64,000 bases of DNA from Bauldia sp. (GCA_026126065.1 JAHCJY010000005.1:289394-353393), one strand, 5' to 3'. Positions 18,084 through 30,899 are shown, counted from the stretch's first letter. Notes: generated by a model not told the origin, from the letters alone. Program-made: numbers and translations.

Positions 18084-19550
18084 ATGCCGGCAGTTCGCGA
18101 GACCGTCGATCAGGTCCGATCGATCGATGTCGACCGCTATAAGTATGGATTTGCGACGGACATCGCATCCGACCGGGCCCCGAAGGGCCTGTCGGAGGAT
18201 ACGGTCCGTTTCATCTCGGCGAAGAAGGGCGAGCCCGACTGGATGCTCGAATGGCGCCTCGGCGCCTACCGCCGCTGGCTGACCCTGCGCGAGCCGACCT
18301 GGGCGCGCGTGCACTACCCGAAGATCGACTTCCAGGACATCTACTACTACGCCGCCCCGAAGGGCCCGGCGCCGAAGAGCCTCGACGAGGTCGATCCGCA
18401 GCTGCTGGCGACCTACGAGAAGCTTGGCATTCCGCTGCGCGAGCGCGAGATCCTTGCCGGCGTCGAGCGGCCAAGGGTCGCCGTGGACGCCGTGTTCGAT
18501 TCCGTGTCGGTCGTCACGACGTTCAAGGACGAACTGAAGAAGGCCGGCGTCCTCTTCATGTCGATGTCCGAGGCGATCCGCGAGTACCCCGAAATCGTCA
18601 GGAAGTACCTCGGCACGGTCGTTCCCGTGACCGACAATTTCTACGCCACGCTCAACTCCGCTGTCTTCTCCGACGGCTCGTTCGTCTATGTGCCCGAGGG
18701 CGTCCGCTGCCCGATGGAGCTGTCGACCTATTTCCGCATCAACGAGCGCAATACCGGGCAGTTCGAGCGGACGCTGATCGTCGCCGAGAAGGGGGCATAC
18801 GTCTCCTATCTCGAAGGCTGCACCGCGCCGATGCGCGACGAGAACCAACTCCATGCCGCGGTCGTCGAGATCGTGGCGCTCGACGACGCCGAGGTGAAGT
18901 ACTCGACGGTCCAGAACTGGTACCCGGGCGACAAGGCTGGCAAGGGCGGCGTCTACAACTTTGTCACCAAGCGCGGCGACTGCCGCGGCGCGCGGTCGAA
19001 GATCTCCTGGACGCAGGTCGAGACTGGCTCCGCGATCACCTGGAAGTACCCAAGCGTCATCCTGCGCGGCGACGACTCCGTCGGCGAGTTCTTCTCGATC
19101 GCGGTGTCGAACGGCTACCAGCAGGTCGATTCCGGCACCAAGATGACCCACCTCGGCAAGAACACGAAGAGCCGGATCATCTCCAAGGGCATCGCCGCCG
19201 GGCACTCGTCCAACACTTACAGAGGCCTCGTCTCGGCGCACCGCAAGGCGACCGGCGTCCGCAACCACACCGTCTGCGACTCGCTCCTGATCGGCCCCGA
19301 TTCCGCCGCGCACACGATTCCCTACATCGAGGCGCGCAACGCCCGCGCCCAGTTCGAGCACGAGGCGACGACATCGAAGATCGGCGATGACCAGCTCTTC
19401 TACGCGCGCCAGCGCGGCATCGGCGAGGAAGAGGCGGTGGCGCTGATCGTCAACGGCTTCGTCCGCGACGTCATCCAGCAACTGCCGATGGAGTTCGCCG
19501 TCGAGGCGCAGAAGCTGATCGGCGTCAGCCTCGAGGGCAGCGTCGGATGA
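18084..19550 (+). CDS. sufB: Fe-S cluster scaffold protein SufB
   Basis: Core subunit of the SufBCD scaffold that builds Fe-S clusters in the cytoplasm. It has 488 residues, full length. Typical segments include [72 protein letters not shown] and [12 protein letters not shown]; the last includes the conserved C-terminal core. The start is an ATG at 18084. Its stop codon overlaps the start of the next gene by four bases, indicating translational coupling. Confidence 0.97.
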   Translation: MPAVRETVDQVRSIDVDRYKYGFATDIASDRAPKGLSEDTVRFISAKKGEPDWMLEWRLGAYRRWLTLREPTWARVHYPKIDFQDIYYYAAPKGPAPKSLDEVDPQLLATYEKLGIPLREREILAGVERPRVAVDAVFDSVSVVTTFKDELKKAGVLFMSMSEAIREYPEIVRKYLGTVVPVTDNFYATLNSAVFSDGSFVYVPEGVRCPMELSTYFRINERNTGQFERTLIVAEKGAYVSYLEGCTAPMRDENQLHAAVVEIVALDDAEVKYSTVQNWYPGDKAGKGGVYNFVTKRGDCRGARSKISWTQVETGSAITWKYPSVILRGDDSVGEFFSIAVSNGYQQVDSGTKMTHLGKNTKSRIISKGIAAGHSSNTYRGLVSAHRKATGVRNHTVCDSLLIGPDSAAHTIPYIEARNARAQFEHEATTSKIGDDQLFYARQRGIGEEEAVALIVNGFVRDVIQQLPMEFAVEAQKLIGVSLEGSVG

Positions 19551-19876
19551 GCAACCAATACTGGTTCGCACGCCGCTTTCCCGTCGGTCACAAGAGCAAC
19601 GCGCTCGCTCCTGTGACGAAGGAGGGCCGCATGGTCGGTTTCCTGTTCACGGGCCTGATGATCGTCGGCGCCGCGATCGGTGCGGCGCTGGCCGCTGCCG
19701 GCGACATCATCCTCGGGGTCTGCATCTTTGCCGTGCTCGGCGGCGTCGGCGGCGCGATGTTCCTCATCGTGGCGCAGCAGAAGACCGATCGCGAGCACAC
19801 GGTGGAGGACTACGCCGCCGGCCGCGTCGGCCCCAAGGCCGTGCGGAGCGACCAGCAGCAGCGGGGCCGGCGGTGA
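19547..19876 (+). CDS. Small membrane protein inside the suf operon
   Basis: A 109-residue protein that I do not recognise as a named family. Two hydrophobic segments (about residues 31-50 and 53-75: [35 protein letters not shown]) are followed by a hydrophilic Arg/Gln-rich tail. The ATG overlaps the sufB stop by four bases, and its own stop overlaps the next gene by four bases, so it is translated as part of the operon. Position suggests a role linked to Fe-S assembly or simply co-expression; nothing in the sequence shows which. Confidence 0.7.
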   Translation: MSNQYWFARRFPVGHKSNALAPVTKEGRMVGFLFTGLMIVGAAIGAALAAAGDIILGVCIFAVLGGVGGAMFLIVAQQKTDREHTVEDYAAGRVGPKAVRSDQQQRGRR

Positions 19877-20328
19877 GCATGGCTTCTCCATCGGATCCCG
19901 CACCGGCCGCCATCGGCTATCCGCCGCGCGGCAACCGGGTGCTTCTCCGCCTCGAAGGCGCAGCCTTCGCGGCCGGCGCCCTCTACCTCTATACGACGCT
20001 CGACCTGAGCTGGTGGCTGTTCGCGGCGCTGATCCTTGCGCCGGACCTTTCGGCGCTCGGCTACCTCAAGGGCCGCGAATTCGGCGCGCGGACTTACAAC
20101 GCGGCCCACATCTGGCTCTGGCCGGTCGCGCTCGGGATCGTCGGCTTCATCCTCCTTCGCAACGACCCGGCGTCATCGCCGGTCGTGCTTGGCATCGCCC
20201 TCATCTGGGCCGTCCACATCGGCGCCGACCGCGCTCTCGGCTACGGCCTCAAATTCCCCGGCAGCTTCGACCGCACGCATCTCGGCCCGATCGGCCGGGC
20301 TGCGCGCGGCGGCAGCACCGGCGCCTAG
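19873..20328 (+). CDS. DUF4260 family membrane protein
   Basis: A 151-residue protein with four hydrophobic stretches. The sequence pattern is that of DUF4260: NRVLLRLEGAAFAAGALYLY, SWWLFAALILAPDLSALGYL, YNAAHIWLWPVALG and a C-terminal WAVHIGADRALGYGLKFP. The function of the family is unknown. It begins four bases inside the preceding gene and ends eight bases before sufC. This places two membrane proteins between the sufB and sufC genes, whose products form one complex. Confidence 0.78.
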   Translation: MSMASPSDPAPAAIGYPPRGNRVLLRLEGAAFAAGALYLYTTLDLSWWLFAALILAPDLSALGYLKGREFGARTYNAAHIWLWPVALGIVGFILLRNDPASSPVVLGIALIWAVHIGADRALGYGLKFPGSFDRTHLGPIGRAARGGSTGA

Positions 20329-20336
20329 GAACGACA

Positions 20337-21098
20337 ATGGCTCTTCTCGAAATCCGGAACCTGCACGCCCGCATCAAGGATGACGGCCGCGAAATCCTCC
20401 GCGGCGTCGACCTGGTGATCGAGCGCGGCCAGGTCCACGCCGTCATGGGCCCGAACGGCTCGGGCAAATCGACGCTCGCCTACGTCCTCGCCGGCAAGGA
20501 CGGCTACGAGGTCACGGAGGGGCAGGTCCTGTTCGACGGCGAGGACCTTCTCGCGCTCGAACCCGAGGAGCGGGCGCAGAAGGGCGTCTTCCTCGCCTTC
20601 CAGTACCCGGTCGAGATCCCCGGCGTTGCCGGAATGACGTTCCTCAAGACGGCCATCAACGCGCATCGGCGTGCGCGTGGCGAAGGCGACCTCTCGACGC
20701 CTGACTTCATGCGCCGTGTCCGCGATGCGTCCGATCGCCTTCAGATGACTCAGGATATGCTCCGGCGGCCGATCAACACCGGCTTCTCCGGCGGCGAGAA
20801 GAAGCGGAACGAGATTCTCCAGATGACGCTGCTCGAGCCGAAGCTGGCGATCCTCGACGAAACCGATTCCGGCCTCGACATCGACGCGCTCCGCATCGTC
20901 TCGAACGGCGTCAACGCGCTCCGTGATCCGGAGCGGTCGATGCTGGTCATCACCCACTACCAGCGCCTCCTCGAGCACATCGTGCCTGACTTCGTGCACG
21001 TGATGTCGGCCGGCCGCGTCGTGCGCTCCGGCGGCAAGGAGCTCGCCCTCGAGCTCGAGGCCACCGGCTACGCGGACTACGGCAGCGACGCCGCGTGA
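20337..21098 (+). CDS. sufC: Fe-S assembly ATPase SufC
   Basis: ABC-type ATPase of the SufBCD complex; it is soluble and drives remodelling of the SufB-SufD scaffold. It has 253 residues. Walker A is MGPNGSGKSTLAYVLAG, the ABC signature SGGEKKRNEILQM, Walker B LAILDETDSGLDIDAL, and the switch His lies in MLVITHYQRLL. The ATG at 20337 is preceded by a weak GGAACGAC ribosome site. The GTG/ATG of sufD lies at the sufC stop. Confidence 0.97.
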   Translation: MALLEIRNLHARIKDDGREILRGVDLVIERGQVHAVMGPNGSGKSTLAYVLAGKDGYEVTEGQVLFDGEDLLALEPEERAQKGVFLAFQYPVEIPGVAGMTFLKTAINAHRRARGEGDLSTPDFMRRVRDASDRLQMTQDMLRRPINTGFSGGEKKRNEILQMTLLEPKLAILDETDSGLDIDALRIVSNGVNALRDPERSMLVITHYQRLLEHIVPDFVHVMSAGRVVRSGGKELALELEATGYADYGSDAA

Positions 21099-21100
21099 CG

Positions 21101-22441
21101 ATGTCCGCCGAGCCCCGCACCCTGAAGACTGAAGCGGAACTCGCGCTCGCCGAGCAGTACCGGGGCGCGCGCGCGATCCTGCCCGGTTCGGCCGCCGTCG
21201 CACGGAAGCGCGACGAGGCGTTTGCGACGTTCGAGCGCCTCGGCCTGCCGCACCGCCGCGTCGAGGCGTGGAAGTACACCGACCTTCGCGCGCTGATGCG
21301 CGTCGCGGTGCCCGTCGCCGATCCGCCGAACCCCGTCGCGGTGACGGCGGCCCTGACGGACGCCGATGCCCTGGCCGGCATCGACCGCTACCGGCTCATC
21401 GTCGCCGACGGCCATTTCCAGGAGTCGCAGTCGGACCGCCAGGCGCTCCTCGCCGAAGGCGTCGAAGTCGCGACCCTTGCCGAGTTCCTCGGCTTCGATC
21501 ACCCCAGCGTCCTGGACATCCTGGCGACGCCGCCCGGTGCGGGCGAGGACGCGATCATCGCCCTCAATGCCGCGCTTGCGACGGACGGCGTGGTGCTCAT
21601 CGTTCCCCCCGGGACCATCGTGTCGAAGCCGATCGAAATCGTGCATGTCTCGACGACCACCGGCGCCACCTCCTCCTACTCCCGGAGCGCGGTGCAGGTT
21701 GGAGCCGGCGCGTCGGCAAGGCTCGTGGTGACCCGCACCGGCCCACTGGGCATCGGCTACCAGGCGAACTCCGTCCTCGGACTCTCCGTCGGGGCAGGCG
21801 GCAGGGCGACGGTGGTGGATATCGCGGCCGACGGCGATCGTTCGCAGCACCTCGCCTCGTTCAGCGCACGTGTGGCCGAGGGCGCGACGCTCGATCATCT
21901 CGCACTGCGCGCGGGGGCGGGACTCTCGCGCCTCCAGGGCTATTTCAGCCTCGAAGGGGAGGGCGCCGGCCTGACTGCGTCGGGCGCCAACATGCTCGAC
22001 GCGAAGGCGCACGGCGACGTGCTCCTCCTGATCGAGCACGCCGCGCCTGCGACGACCAGCCGGCTGCTCTACCGCAACGTCGCCAAGGATGACGCGGTTG
22101 GGGCGTTCGAGGGCCGCATCCTTGTCCGGCCGGTCGCCCAGAAGACCGACGGACGGATGATGGTCAACACGCTCCTCCTGTCGGACAGCGCCGAGTTCGC
22201 CGCCAAGCCCGAGCTGGAGATCTACGCCGACGACGTCCAGTGCGGCCACGGCGCCACCACGGGCCAGATCGACGAAACGGCGGTGTTCTACCTGCAATCC
22301 CGTGGCGTGCCCCGGAAGGAGGCCGAGGCCCTGCTGCTCAAGGCGTTCCTCGCCGAGCCCCTCGCGGGGGTTGGCGATCCGGCGCTCGCGGCGGCCGTCG
22401 AGCCGCTGGTGGATGCTTGGCTGGCGGGAGCGCCGGAGTGA
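21101..22441 (+). CDS. sufD: Fe-S scaffold subunit SufD
   Basis: Partner of SufB in the SufBC2D scaffold. It has 446 residues from ATG 21101; a GTG at 21095 would add two residues. The N-terminal helical part includes PHRRVEAWKYTDLRALM, a characteristic SufD segment. The C-terminal beta-helix includes SAEFAAKPELEIYADDVQCGHGATTGQID, which carries the conserved His of SufD. The stop overlaps the GTG of sufS by four bases. Confidence 0.96.
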   Translation: MSAEPRTLKTEAELALAEQYRGARAILPGSAAVARKRDEAFATFERLGLPHRRVEAWKYTDLRALMRVAVPVADPPNPVAVTAALTDADALAGIDRYRLIVADGHFQESQSDRQALLAEGVEVATLAEFLGFDHPSVLDILATPPGAGEDAIIALNAALATDGVVLIVPPGTIVSKPIEIVHVSTTTGATSSYSRSAVQVGAGASARLVVTRTGPLGIGYQANSVLGLSVGAGGRATVVDIAADGDRSQHLASFSARVAEGATLDHLALRAGAGLSRLQGYFSLEGEGAGLTASGANMLDAKAHGDVLLLIEHAAPATTSRLLYRNVAKDDAVGAFEGRILVRPVAQKTDGRMMVNTLLLSDSAEFAAKPELEIYADDVQCGHGATTGQIDETAVFYLQSRGVPRKEAEALLLKAFLAEPLAGVGDPALAAAVEPLVDAWLAGAPE

Positions 22442-23685
22442 CCGCCGCGGCGCGCGAGGCTTCGGCAACGCCCCTCGACGTCGAGGCGATCCGCCGCGAC
22501 TTCCCGATCCTCTCGCGGGAGATTCACGGCAAGCCGCTCGTCTATCTCGATAGCGGCGCCTCGGCCCAGAAGCCGAAGGTCGTGATCGATCGCGTCGTCC
22601 GCGCCTATGCCGAGGACTACGCCAACGTCCACCGCGGCCTTCATTTCCTGGCGAACGCTTCCACCGAGGCCTTCGAGGAGGCCCGCGAGGCGGTGCGCCG
22701 CTTCCTGAACGCGGCCTCGACCGAGGAGATCGTCTTCACCCGGTCGTCGACCGAGGGGCTGAACCTCGTGGCGTCCTCGCTCGGCGCGCAGCTCCAGCCC
22801 GGTGACGAGATCGTGCTCTCGATCATGGAGCACCACTCCAACATCGTGCCGTGGCACTTCCACCGCGAGCGGAACGGCGTGGTGCTGAAATGGGTCCCCG
22901 TCGGCGACGACGGTTCCTTCTCGCTCGACGCCTTCGAGGCCTCGCTGACGCCTCGGACGAAGGTGGTGGCGATCACCCACATGTCGAACGTCCTCGGCAC
23001 GGTCGTGCCGATCAGGGACATCAGCCGCATTGCCCACGCGCGCGGCATCACCGTGGTCGTCGACGGCAGCCAGGGCGCCGTCCATCTGCCCGTCGATGTC
23101 CAGGACCTCGGCTGCGACTTCTATGTCGTCACCGGCCACAAGCTGTACGGCCCCACCGCGATCGGCGCCGTCTACGGCCGGGCCGAGAAGCTGGCGTCGC
23201 TGCGGCCGTATCAGGGCGGCGGCGAGATGATCCGCGAGGTGACGACCGACACCGTCACCTATCTCGATCCGCCGCATCGCTTCGAGGCGGGCACGCCACC
23301 CATCGCCGAGGCGATCGGCATGGGTGCTGCCATCGCCTACATGGAGTCCGTGGGCCGCGCAGCCGTGGCTGCACATGAGGCGGGTCTCCGCGACTACGCC
23401 CATGAGCGCCTCGCGGCGATCGACGGACTGACGATCTACGGAACTGCGCCCGGGAAGGGGGCCATCGTCGCCTTCAACCTCGCCGGCGCCCATCCGCACG
23501 ATGTTTCGATGGTGCTGGACCGCGAGGGTATCGCGATCCGGGCCGGCACGCACTGCGCGCAGCCGCTGCTGCGGCGCTTCGGTGTTACGGCGACCTGCCG
23601 CGCCTCGTTCGGCATGTACAACACGCTCGCCGAGGTCGACCGCCTGGCCGACGGCCTCCTCAAGGCGAAGAGACTGTTTTCGTGA
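22438..23685 (+). CDS. sufS: Cysteine desulfurase SufS
   Basis: Class V aminotransferase fold, group II cysteine desulfurase that supplies sulfur to SufBCD. It has 415 residues. The start is a GTG at 22438 overlapping the sufD stop. Key sites are the PLP Lys in YVVTGHKLYGPTAIGA, His in LSIMEHHSNIVPW, and the catalytic Cys in RAGTHCAQPLLRRFG. No sufE gene is visible in the window, so its sulfur acceptor would be SufU/SufE encoded elsewhere. Confidence 0.95.
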   Translation: MTAAAREASATPLDVEAIRRDFPILSREIHGKPLVYLDSGASAQKPKVVIDRVVRAYAEDYANVHRGLHFLANASTEAFEEAREAVRRFLNAASTEEIVFTRSSTEGLNLVASSLGAQLQPGDEIVLSIMEHHSNIVPWHFHRERNGVVLKWVPVGDDGSFSLDAFEASLTPRTKVVAITHMSNVLGTVVPIRDISRIAHARGITVVVDGSQGAVHLPVDVQDLGCDFYVVTGHKLYGPTAIGAVYGRAEKLASLRPYQGGGEMIREVTTDTVTYLDPPHRFEAGTPPIAEAIGMGAAIAYMESVGRAAVAAHEAGLRDYAHERLAAIDGLTIYGTAPGKGAIVAFNLAGAHPHDVSMVLDREGIAIRAGTHCAQPLLRRFGVTATCRASFGMYNTLAEVDRLADGLLKAKRLFS

Positions 23686-23783
23686 GGGGTTTCGGGCAAT
23701 AATGGCGCCGCCCTTCAAAGGCGCTGCGCGAAGCGCCACATGATGATGCTCGGCGGCCGCTCCGGCCGGCAAGGGTGACGGCG

Positions 23784-24209
23784 ATGGACGACAGGACGAT
23801 TGCGGAGAAGGCGGTCGAGGCGGCGGTGGAAGCCGCGCTCATTCCCGACTCTGCGCCTGCGTCAGGCAGCGCCGAGCCGGCTTCGGCGCTCTCCGAGGAG
23901 GAGGTCGAGCGGCTCTCCAACGACATAATCGCCGCGCTCAAGACGGTGTACGATCCGGAGATTCCGGCCGATATCTACGAGCTCGGCCTCATCTACCGCA
24001 TCGACATCGACGACGACCGGAACGTTGCCATCGACATGACCCTGACCGCCCCGGGCTGCCCCGTCGCCGGCGAGATGCCGGGCTGGGTCGAGAATGCGGT
24101 CAGCGCCGTGCCTGGCGTCGGCAAGGTTGACGTCACGATGGTGTTCGATCCGCCGTGGACCGTCGAGCGCATGTCCGATGAAGCCAAGGTCGCGCTGAAC
24201 TGGTATTGA
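23784..24209 (+). CDS. sufT: SufT-like Fe-S maturation protein (DUF59/MIP18)
   Basis: A 141-residue protein with an Ala/Glu-rich N-terminal extension of about 45 residues and a DUF59 domain. The domain shows LKTVYDPEIPADIYELGLIY, the conserved Cys in TLTAPGCPVAGEMP, and VTMVFDPPWTVERMSDEAK. SufT-type proteins help mature Fe-S proteins in several bacteria. The ATG at 23784 and a GTG at 23775 are both possible. A 98-base gap after sufS contains a short hairpin (GGCGCT/AGCGCC, 23720-23737), so sufT and later genes might be expressed at a different level. Confidence 0.88.
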   Translation: MDDRTIAEKAVEAAVEAALIPDSAPASGSAEPASALSEEEVERLSNDIIAALKTVYDPEIPADIYELGLIYRIDIDDDRNVAIDMTLTAPGCPVAGEMPGWVENAVSAVPGVGKVDVTMVFDPPWTVERMSDEAKVALNWY

Positions 24210-24230
24210 TGGGGCGAAGGAAGTCTGCCT

Positions 24231-24614
24231 ATGACGATGCGTCCGAAATTCCAGGTGATGACGATCACCGACGCTGCCGCCGAGAAGGTGCGCGAGATCG
24301 TCAACCGTTTCGATCCGCCGCTCGCGGGCGTCCGTGTCGGCGTGAAGAACGGCGGCTGTGCCGGCATGGCGTACACGATGGATCCGGTCGAGACGCCGAA
24401 TCCGGCCGACGACGTCGTCACCGACAAGGGCGTGACCGTCTATGTCGACGCCAAGGCGCTGATGTTCCTCCTCGGCACGACGATGGATTTTCGGGCGACG
24501 AAGCTGTCGGCCGGCTTTGCCTTCGACAATCCGAACCAGGTCGGCGCCTGCGGCTGCGGCGAGTCGGTCAAGCTGCAGCCCGCGGAAGGGCATGCCGGCC
24601 ATCACGCGCACTAG
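24231..24614 (+). CDS. sufA: A-type Fe-S carrier (SufA/HesB/IscA family)
   Basis: A 127-residue Fe-S carrier protein that delivers clusters to client apoproteins. The three conserved Cys are present: one in KNGGCAGMAY and two in GACGCGESV. The core pattern ITDAAAEKVREIV and SAGFAFDNPNQ is typical. The C-terminus is His-rich (GHAGHHAH), which could bind metal. It is 21 bases after the sufT-like gene. Confidence 0.93.
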   Translation: MTMRPKFQVMTITDAAAEKVREIVNRFDPPLAGVRVGVKNGGCAGMAYTMDPVETPNPADDVVTDKGVTVYVDAKALMFLLGTTMDFRATKLSAGFAFDNPNQVGACGCGESVKLQPAEGHAGHHAH

Positions 24615-24617
24615 ACG

Positions 24618-24995
24618 ATGGCGGTCTCGCCCGGCTTCAAGGTCTTCCTCGACGAGCAGTTTGCCCCGCTCCCGGGCGTAACCATCAGGAAGATGTTCGG
24701 CGGCCTCGGCGTGTTCCGCGACGGCATCATGTTCGCGATGTCGGTCGAGGACACGCTCTACCTTCGCTGCGAGGGAGAGCGGGCGGCGGACTTCGAGGCC
24801 GAGGGCTCCGCGCCGGTCGTGTTCAAGACCCACACCGGCAAGGACATGCCGATGCCGTACTGGCGCGCGCCTGAACGGCTGTTCGACGAGCCGGAGGCCT
24901 TCCGCGACTGGGCGGAGCGCGCCTTTGCCGATGCATGGCGTATGAAGGTCGAGAAACCCGCAAGGAAGCCGCGCAAGGCCAGGGCGGCTGGCTGA
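24618..24995 (+). CDS. TfoX N-terminal domain protein
   Basis: A 125-residue protein with the TfoX/Sxy N-terminal domain: VTIRKMFGGLGVFRDGIMFA, TLYLRC and MPYWRAPERLFDEPEAFRDW, followed by a basic tail (RKPRKARA). Full-length TfoX controls competence in gammaproteobacteria, but single-domain forms like this are common in alphaproteobacteria and their role is unknown. It follows sufA by three bases and probably ends the suf transcription unit. Confidence 0.85.
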   Translation: MAVSPGFKVFLDEQFAPLPGVTIRKMFGGLGVFRDGIMFAMSVEDTLYLRCEGERAADFEAEGSAPVVFKTHTGKDMPMPYWRAPERLFDEPEAFRDWAERAFADAWRMKVEKPARKPRKARAAG

Positions 24996-25000
24996 TACCG

Positions 25001-25019
25001 CGCGCCCGCGACGGGCGCG
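25001..25019. terminator. GC-rich hairpin between convergent genes
   Basis: CGCGCCCG (25001-25008), loop CGA, CGGGCGCG (25012-25019). It lies between the ends of the TfoX-like and helicase genes. There is no T-run on either side, so its role as a two-way terminator is tentative. Confidence 0.4.
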
Positions 25020-25038
25020 GCCAGCGGCGATCCTGTCG

Positions 25039-26631
<1,593 letters not shown>

Positions 26632-26905
26632 ATCGAGAGATCGGTGAGGGGGCTCTGCCGGACAATAGTGCCGGCCCGGGACGGAAGGAGGAGCCGCGCC
26701 GCCCAATGGCTCCAGACAGGCGGGAACATAGGGCGAAACGGCGGGGAGTCAACGCTTGCAAGTCGATAGCGCTGGCGTTTTTGCGTGCGAAGGTAAAACG
26801 GCGCACCCGCGGAGGAAGCAGTTCGTGCCCGGCAGGCGATCGTCTTGCTGCTGATTTCGGCACGCGCCGCCAGATTGCCGCAGGATCACGACGACGATGT
26901 GAATT

Positions 26906-28936
<2,031 letters not shown>

Positions 28937-29309
28937 GCGCCTGGGAGAACGAATCGGGGAAACGTATTGTCGCCTATCAGCTTCGCGGCGGAGTGCAAAA
29001 TCGCGGTCGATCTCGCGGGGAGACCCGGGTCGGCGCCGACGAGAGCGGCCAGCGGCGCTTCTGCTCGTGTGGTTATCGAACCGTTCCGGCAGGGGTCGAC
29101 AGCCCAACATCCTCCTTCTGGATCAATAGCTTGGAGGAACACCAATCCAATTCAATTCAGTCGAATTCGTGTCGATTCCGCTCTCGGAACCGGAGCGGCC
29201 TTAATCCTGCGTTCAGGTCCGGGCGTTCAGGATCACGGACATGGAGGCGCTGGTTCGATCGAAGGAAACATTCGGCGGCTGGACGCAAGCACAAACGGAG
29301 TAGATCATC
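28937..29309. other. Intergenic region between parE and the Sel1-like gene
   Basis: 373 bases that should hold the divergent promoters of parE and the small Sel1-like gene. A locally AT-richer segment (29147-29170) has overlapping AATTCAATTC and GAATTC repeats. I see no gene here. A GGAG ribosome site lies about ten bases before the ATG at 29310. Confidence 0.4.
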
Positions 29310-29573
29310 ATGGCCCGTCTTGATTTCAGTGGCGCTGCCGAGATGGCGTCCTCGAACGCCCTCGATGAAACGCTGTTTCAGCTTGGCATCGACTCGTCCA
29401 CGGGCCGCGACGGCTCGCCGAACCTGATCCTGGCCCATATGTGGTTCAATCTGGCGGCGCTGCGCGGCAACCCCGACGGCGCACGCTACCGCCAGGAAGT
29501 CGCCATCGAGATGACGCCGGCCGAGATTGCGGAAGCGCAGCGCGCCGCTCGCGAATGGGTCCGCTCGCACTAG
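29310..29573 (+). CDS. Small single Sel1-like repeat protein
   Basis: An 87-residue protein. Residues 40-60 (ILAHMWFNLAALRGNPDGARYR) fit the core of a Sel1/TPR-like repeat, and the end has EMTPAEIAEAQRAAREW, a segment that often closes Sel1-repeat proteins of Hyphomicrobiales. There is no signal peptide. The function is unknown; a single repeat would be too small for a full solenoid, so it may act as a small adaptor. Its stop codon shares the palindrome CTAG with the stop of the convergent gene. Confidence 0.68.
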   Translation: MARLDFSGAAEMASSNALDETLFQLGIDSSTGRDGSPNLILAHMWFNLAALRGNPDGARYRQEVAIEMTPAEIAEAQRAAREWVRSH

Positions 29574-29755
29574 TCCTTTCGGGTCTCCCCGGAGGACGCT
29601 AGGGCGGTCCTGCGGCGCGCCAGTTCGGCGACGATCGAGTTGGGCATCGGCCTGCAGTTGCAGGCCGCGGAATGCGCCAGATGCCAGGCGACCCGCTCAT
29701 CGAGGGTCGCGTTCTTCGGCATCGGATGCGCCTTGTGCCAGGCGGCGTTGAGGGG
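29570..29755 (-). CDS. Small conserved hypothetical protein
   Basis: A 61-residue protein containing MPKNATLDERVAWHLAHSA and ACNCRPMPNSIVAELARR. I recognise the pattern as a small conserved alphaproteobacterial protein with an initial MPKN, an ERxxWHLxH core and a CxCR-P pair, but I know of no function. The two Cys might bind metal. The start is either GTG 29755, used here, or ATG 29722, which matches the MPKN start of relatives. It ends on the same CTAG as its convergent neighbour. Confidence 0.6.
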   Translation of the reverse strand, partial: PLNAAWHKAHPMPKNATLDERVAWHLAHSAACNCRPMPNSIVAELARRRTALASSGETRKD

Positions 29756-29894
29756 CACGGCTCCACCTCGGTCGGATGTCGAGACTACTCCAACCCTCAC
29801 CAAGTCCAAATGGGCCGGCATTCGGTAACGGTCTACCCGATGCGCGCTCAATCCTGATGCTATCGTCCCTGCCGGCTCCACCAGGAGGGACGAA

Positions 29895-30314
29895 ATGGCG
29901 GGCAAGGCCTTCACGGGCGAGGGGACGCGCGAGTCGCCCTGGCAACTCACCACACCGGGCGGGAAGTCCGCCTTCGAGGCGTTTCGCGATCCGTCGCTCG
30001 ATCCGCCGGCGCTCGTCGTCCGCTCGGGGAAGACCGAGTTGCGCTATCAGCTCCGGGCGATCGACGACCTTCATGCCATGCTGAAAAAGGCCGGCGACTG
30101 GGTGCCCCTCGGCGGCGCCGACGAACAGAAGCCGGCTGCGGAAGGCACCGTCGAGGCGTGGGGGCGGTCTTCGTCCAACCCCGTTCGGGGCTGGTACGGC
30201 CTCAAGAAGGGCCTGCGCGGCCGCTTCGCGGTTTATGTGCCGCCTGTCCTGGCAGCGTTGGGCCTTGCGGAGGTCGAGGACAATCCGCGCAACAACCGCA
30301 TGCGCGCTCTGTAG
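29895..30314 (+). CDS. Conserved hypothetical protein, cytoplasmic
   Basis: A 139-residue soluble protein with a dense set of conserved-looking motifs: SPWQLTTPGGKSAFEAFRD, LRYQLRAIDDLHAMLKKAGD, WVPLGGADEQKPAAEGTVE and GWYGLKKGLRGRFAVYV. It matches a family common in Proteobacteria, possibly DUF6855, though I am not sure of the number. The ATG at 29895 follows a GGAGGG ribosome site. It stands alone and is followed by a strong hairpin. Confidence 0.7.
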   Translation: MAGKAFTGEGTRESPWQLTTPGGKSAFEAFRDPSLDPPALVVRSGKTELRYQLRAIDDLHAMLKKAGDWVPLGGADEQKPAAEGTVEAWGRSSSNPVRGWYGLKKGLRGRFAVYVPPVLAALGLAEVEDNPRNNRMRAL

Positions 30315-30338
30315 CCGGCCGGACGGGCCGGACAGCAA

Positions 30339-30360
30339 AAGGGCCCCATGAGGGGCCCTT
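30339..30360. terminator. Two-way intrinsic terminator
   Basis: AAGGGCCCC (30339-30347), loop ATGA, GGGGCCCTT (30352-30360), a perfect nine-pair stem. On the minus strand it is followed by TTTTGCTGT, a good U-tract for the beta-barrel gene ending at 30384. On the plus strand only TTCGCTT follows. It sits between two convergent genes. Confidence 0.85.
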
Positions 30361-30383
30361 CGCTTGGTCAGGTGTGGCTGTAG

Positions 30384-30899
30384 CTAGCGCGCGAGGTTGA
30401 TGCCCATCATCCAGAGACAGCAGCCGGCGCCGAGCGTGGCGCGCGTTTCGCCGAACACGGAGAGGCGATCATTGACGGCGAACTCGGCGCCGCCACCGAA
30501 GGTCGCGAGCGCGCCGACCCCGACGCCGGGGTTCCACAGGCCGACGAGGCCAGCCGTGCCGTAGACCACGGCGCGATCCTGCGCCCCGAGGACGAGGCCC
30601 GCGCGAACCGACACGGAGCTGAAGAGAACCGGGGGCGAGTCCACCAGAGCGCCGCCGCGAAGCGTGACGCCAACCAGGAAGTTGCCCGGCGTGAAGTTGT
30701 AGCCGACCTGGGCGCCCGCAAACAGCGGGATCATCCCGAAGGTGCCGAAGAATATGCCGTCCCAGTCGTGGACGACAGGCGCAACCACGACCGGCGTAAC
30801 CATCGGCACCACGACCGGCATTGGATCAGCAGCAAGCGCCGGTCCGACCATCAACCCCACGCTCGCGGCCGCAGCAGCGAGCTTGCCAAGTATCTTCAT
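30384..30899 (-). CDS. Secreted beta-barrel-like outer membrane protein (copy A)
   Basis: A 171-residue exported protein. The signal peptide ends at GPALAADP. The mature part has alternating hydrophobic strands rich in Gly, Val and Phe (GAQVGYNFTPGNFLVGVTLRG, SVRAGLVLGAQDRAVVYGTAG, GGGAEFAVNDRLSVFGETRA), as in small outer-membrane beta-barrel proteins of the OmpA-like/Omp25 type. It is a paralogue of the next gene on the same strand (31119-31652) and shares its repeated strand order. The start is an ATG at 30899. Confidence 0.72.
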   Translation of the reverse strand: MKILGKLAAAAASVGLMVGPALAADPMPVVVPMVTPVVVAPVVHDWDGIFFGTFGMIPLFAGAQVGYNFTPGNFLVGVTLRGGALVDSPPVLFSSVSVRAGLVLGAQDRAVVYGTAGLVGLWNPGVGVGALATFGGGAEFAVNDRLSVFGETRATLGAGCCLWMMGINLAR

